This document shows, piece after piece, positions 62,301-64,000 of a stretch of DNA of 64,000 nucleotides; the first letter of the stretch is position 1, and each line of letters opens with the position of its first letter. Origin of the DNA: Pseudomonas lini (GTDB lineage Bacteria; Pseudomonadota; Gammaproteobacteria; Pseudomonadales; Pseudomonadaceae); assembly GCF_030812475.1 (NCBI RefSeq), contig NZ_JAUSSR010000001.1:496001-560000 (forward strand), written 5' to 3'. Below the pieces are notes generated by a model. The model was not told the origin of the DNA, did not search any database, and worked only from the letters and a program-made list of their open reading frames with translations. The position numbers and the translations under genes are program-made.

Positions 62301-62645
62301 ATGGCGACTAACCGTTCCCAGCGTCTGCGCAAAAAACTGTGCGTCGATGAATTTCAAGAGCTGGGTTTCGAGCTGAACCTGGATTTCAAAGAAGATTTGG
62401 CTGATGAAGCCATTGATGCTTTCCTCGATGCGTTCCTCAAAGAAGCCATGGAGGCCAACGGCCTGGGCTACGTGGGCGGCGACGACTTCGGTCTGGTTTG
62501 CCTGCAGAAGCGTGGTTCGGTGTCCGAAGAGCAGCGTGCCGCTGTCGAAGCCTGGCTCAAGGGCCGCAGCGAACTGACGGAAGCGACCGTCAGCCCGCTG
62601 ATCGACGTCTGGTACCCGGAAAAGCCGATCAATCCGGTAGCTTGA
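62301..62645 (+). CDS. yggL: YggL family protein (50S-associated)
   Basis: A 114-residue acidic protein starting MATNRSQRLRKKLCVDEFQELGF, matching the DUF469/YggL family, whose E. coli member binds the 50S subunit. An in-frame start five codons earlier is preceded by a poorer context. A strong terminator lies 28 bases after the stop. Confidence 0.93.
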   Translation: MATNRSQRLRKKLCVDEFQELGFELNLDFKEDLADEAIDAFLDAFLKEAMEANGLGYVGGDDFGLVCLQKRGSVSEEQRAAVEAWLKGRSELTEATVSPLIDVWYPEKPINPVA

Positions 62646-62672
62646 TGTCATGGCTTGATGTCATAAAAGAAG

Positions 62673-62699
62673 CGGCGACCCTCGGGTCGCCGTTTTTTT
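62673..62699 (+). terminator. yggL terminator
   Basis: CGGCGACC-CTCG-GGTCGCCG followed by seven T. Confidence 0.93.
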
Positions 62700-62713
62700 A
62701 TGCCTGCTTTTTT

Positions 62714-62804
62714 TGTAGGAGCGAGGCTTGCCCGCGAAGAACGATAATGCGGTTCAACTGATAAACCGCACCGTCTGCTTCGCGGGCAAGCCTCGCTCCT
62801 ACAA
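62714..62804. repeat. REPIN
   Basis: Inverted pair TGTAGGAGCGAGGCTTGCCC / GGGCAAGCCTCGCTCCTACA between the converging yggL and benE genes; the extra G-C in the core makes it a distinct variant. Confidence 0.88.
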
Positions 62805-62807
62805 GTA

Positions 62808-63998
62808 TCAGGCTTTACGCCAGTTCAGAATCACCAGCGTCAACACCCCCGCCACAATCCCCCAGAATGCCGAGCCGATGGAAAACAGCGTCAGTCCCGA
62901 CGCCGTGACCATGAAGGTGATCAGCGCCGCTTCACGCTCCTTCACTTCGTTCATGGCAATGCTCAGGCCATTGATGATCGAGCCGAACAGCGCCAGCGCG
63001 GCAATCGACAGCACCAGCTCTTTAGGCAGCGCGGCAAACAGCGCCGCCAACGTCGCGCCGAACACCCCGGCGATCCCGTAGAAAATCCCGCACCAGACCG
63101 CGGCCGTGTAGCGTTTGTTGCGATCCTCATGGGCATGGGGCCCGGTGCAGATCGCCGCGCTGATGGCCGCCAGGTTGATTCCGTGGGAGCCAAAAGGTGC
63201 CAGCAGCAACGAGGCAATGCCGGTGGTGGTGATCAGTGGCGAGGCCGGCACCGTGTAACCGTCTGCGCGCAACACGGCGATGCCCGGCATGTTCTGCGAC
63301 GTCATCGCCACCACGAACAGCGGGATGCCGATGCTGATGGTCGCGGCCAGGGAGAAGTGCGGGGTGGTCCAGACCGGCGTCGCCAGTTCCAGATGGAAGC
63401 CGCTGAAATCCAGCAACCCCATCAAGCCCGACAGCGCCGTGCCGATCAGCAATGCCGCCAGCACCGCATAACGCGGGGACAGGCGCTTGACCAGCAGATA
63501 AGTGAAGAACATTCCCAGCACCAGGGCGGTGCGATGTTGCGCGGCGACAAAGATTTCGCTGCCGATCTTGAACAGGATCCCGGCCAGCAAGGCTGCGGCT
63601 AATGAGGCCGGGATCTTTTTCACCAGGCGCTCGAAGCTGCCGGTCAAGCCACAAGCCGTCACCAGCACCGCGCAGGTGATGTAGGCGCCGATGGCTTCGC
63701 CGTAGCTCACGCCGCCCAGGCTGGTGATCAGCAAGGCCGCGCCGGGGGTCGACCAGGCGATGGTGATGGGCGTGCGATAACGCAGCGACAGGCCGATCGA
63801 GCACACCGCCATGCCAATCGAGATCGCCCAGATCCACGATGAAATCTGCCCGCTGCTCAGGCCCGCCGCCTGCCCGGCCTGGAACATCAGCACCAGGGAG
63901 CTGGTGTAGCCGGTCATCATCGCGATGAAGCCAGCGACGATGGCCGAGGGAGAGGTGTCGGCCAGGGGGCGGAGCTGCGTGTGCGTGGCGTCGGTCAT
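62808..63998 (-). CDS. benE: BenE-family benzoate/proton symporter
   Basis: A 396-residue membrane protein with about twelve helices. Family features are TPITIAWSTPGAALLIT near the N-terminus, VVAMTSQNMPGIAVLRADGY in the centre and FGSHGINLAAISAAICTGPHAHED. The whole family was first defined by benzoate uptake, but many members stand apart from ben catabolic genes, as here, so the substrate is open. The start codon lies two bases from the window's end, so its control region is not visible. Confidence 0.9.
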   Translation of the reverse strand: MTDATHTQLRPLADTSPSAIVAGFIAMMTGYTSSLVLMFQAGQAAGLSSGQISSWIWAISIGMAVCSIGLSLRYRTPITIAWSTPGAALLITSLGGVSYGEAIGAYITCAVLVTACGLTGSFERLVKKIPASLAAALLAGILFKIGSEIFVAAQHRTALVLGMFFTYLLVKRLSPRYAVLAALLIGTALSGLMGLLDFSGFHLELATPVWTTPHFSLAATISIGIPLFVVAMTSQNMPGIAVLRADGYTVPASPLITTTGIASLLLAPFGSHGINLAAISAAICTGPHAHEDRNKRYTAAVWCGIFYGIAGVFGATLAALFAALPKELVLSIAALALFGSIINGLSIAMNEVKEREAALITFMVTASGLTLFSIGSAFWGIVAGVLTLVILNWRKA

Positions 63999-64000
63999 GA

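Overview
The window is a piece of a Pseudomonas chromosome, most likely from the fluorescens complex. The evidence is oprF behind cmaX-crfX-cmpX-sigX, thrH, rmf, acnD-type methylcitrate genes, and about fourteen intergenic clusters of the REP/REPIN palindromes typical of that group (flanks like GTAGGAGC with GAGCAAGCTC cores). Bases 1 to about 9820 are different. This is the right-hand end of an integrated prophage or phage-like element with a more AT-rich, scattered codon use.

Region 1-9820 (element). It opens inside a tail tape-measure gene and continues with small unknown phage genes, including two related zinc-finger proteins in overlapping genes. Two tiny leftward membrane proteins, a membrane-anchored unknown, a serine recombinase, an orphan receiver-domain protein and a tyrosine integrase follow. 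The element ends at a 23-bp 3' remnant of a tRNA-Ser gene plus its terminator, so the intact tRNA and the other end lie left of the window. Between the receiver gene and the integrase is about 870 bp without a convincing gene. Its core (about 7524-8005) is a diverged inverted duplication packed with very short perfect hairpins with GNA-type three-base loops. This is the most unusual signal in the window.

Region 9900-16600. A DUF4160/DUF2442-HTH gene pair has its own palindromic operator. Then come a YbjQ protein, two tandem glycine-zipper exported proteins, small acidic or Gly/Ser-rich proteins, a pseudouridine-phosphatase-like HAD hydrolase, and a divergent SDR/LysR pair.

Region 16780-35650 (metabolism). 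cysH, thrH and pabB come first. Next is a three-gene leftward operon (exported retropepsin-like protease, inactive transglutaminase with 7 TM helices, ATP-grasp ligase). The complete AcnD/PrpF-type methylcitrate cluster prpR-prpB-prpC-acnD-prpF-prpD burns propionyl-CoA, and PrpR has two operator-like palindromes. The divergent ppsR/ppsA pair provides gluconeogenic PEP synthesis with its regulator.

Region 35840-53590 (envelope stress and nitrate). An alpha/beta hydrolase, an RraA-like protein and cmaX-crfX-cmpX-sigX-oprF are followed by the complete leftward nitrate assimilation regulon: nasS-nasT, nasA-kinase/phosphatase, and nirB-nirD-nasC-cobA. All three nitrate transcription units begin with the same kind of leader RNA: two short hairpins with A..G hexaloops, the second overlapping an intrinsic terminator. 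This is the recognition pattern for the ANTAR protein NasT, so the system, including nasS-nasT itself, appears to be controlled by antitermination.

Region 53590-64000. pyrD, rmf, rlmL, a CHASE-PAS-PAS-GGDEF diguanylate cyclase, dacB, yggL and benE. Gene names rest on recognisable protein motifs and gene order known from Pseudomonas; no database search was possible.
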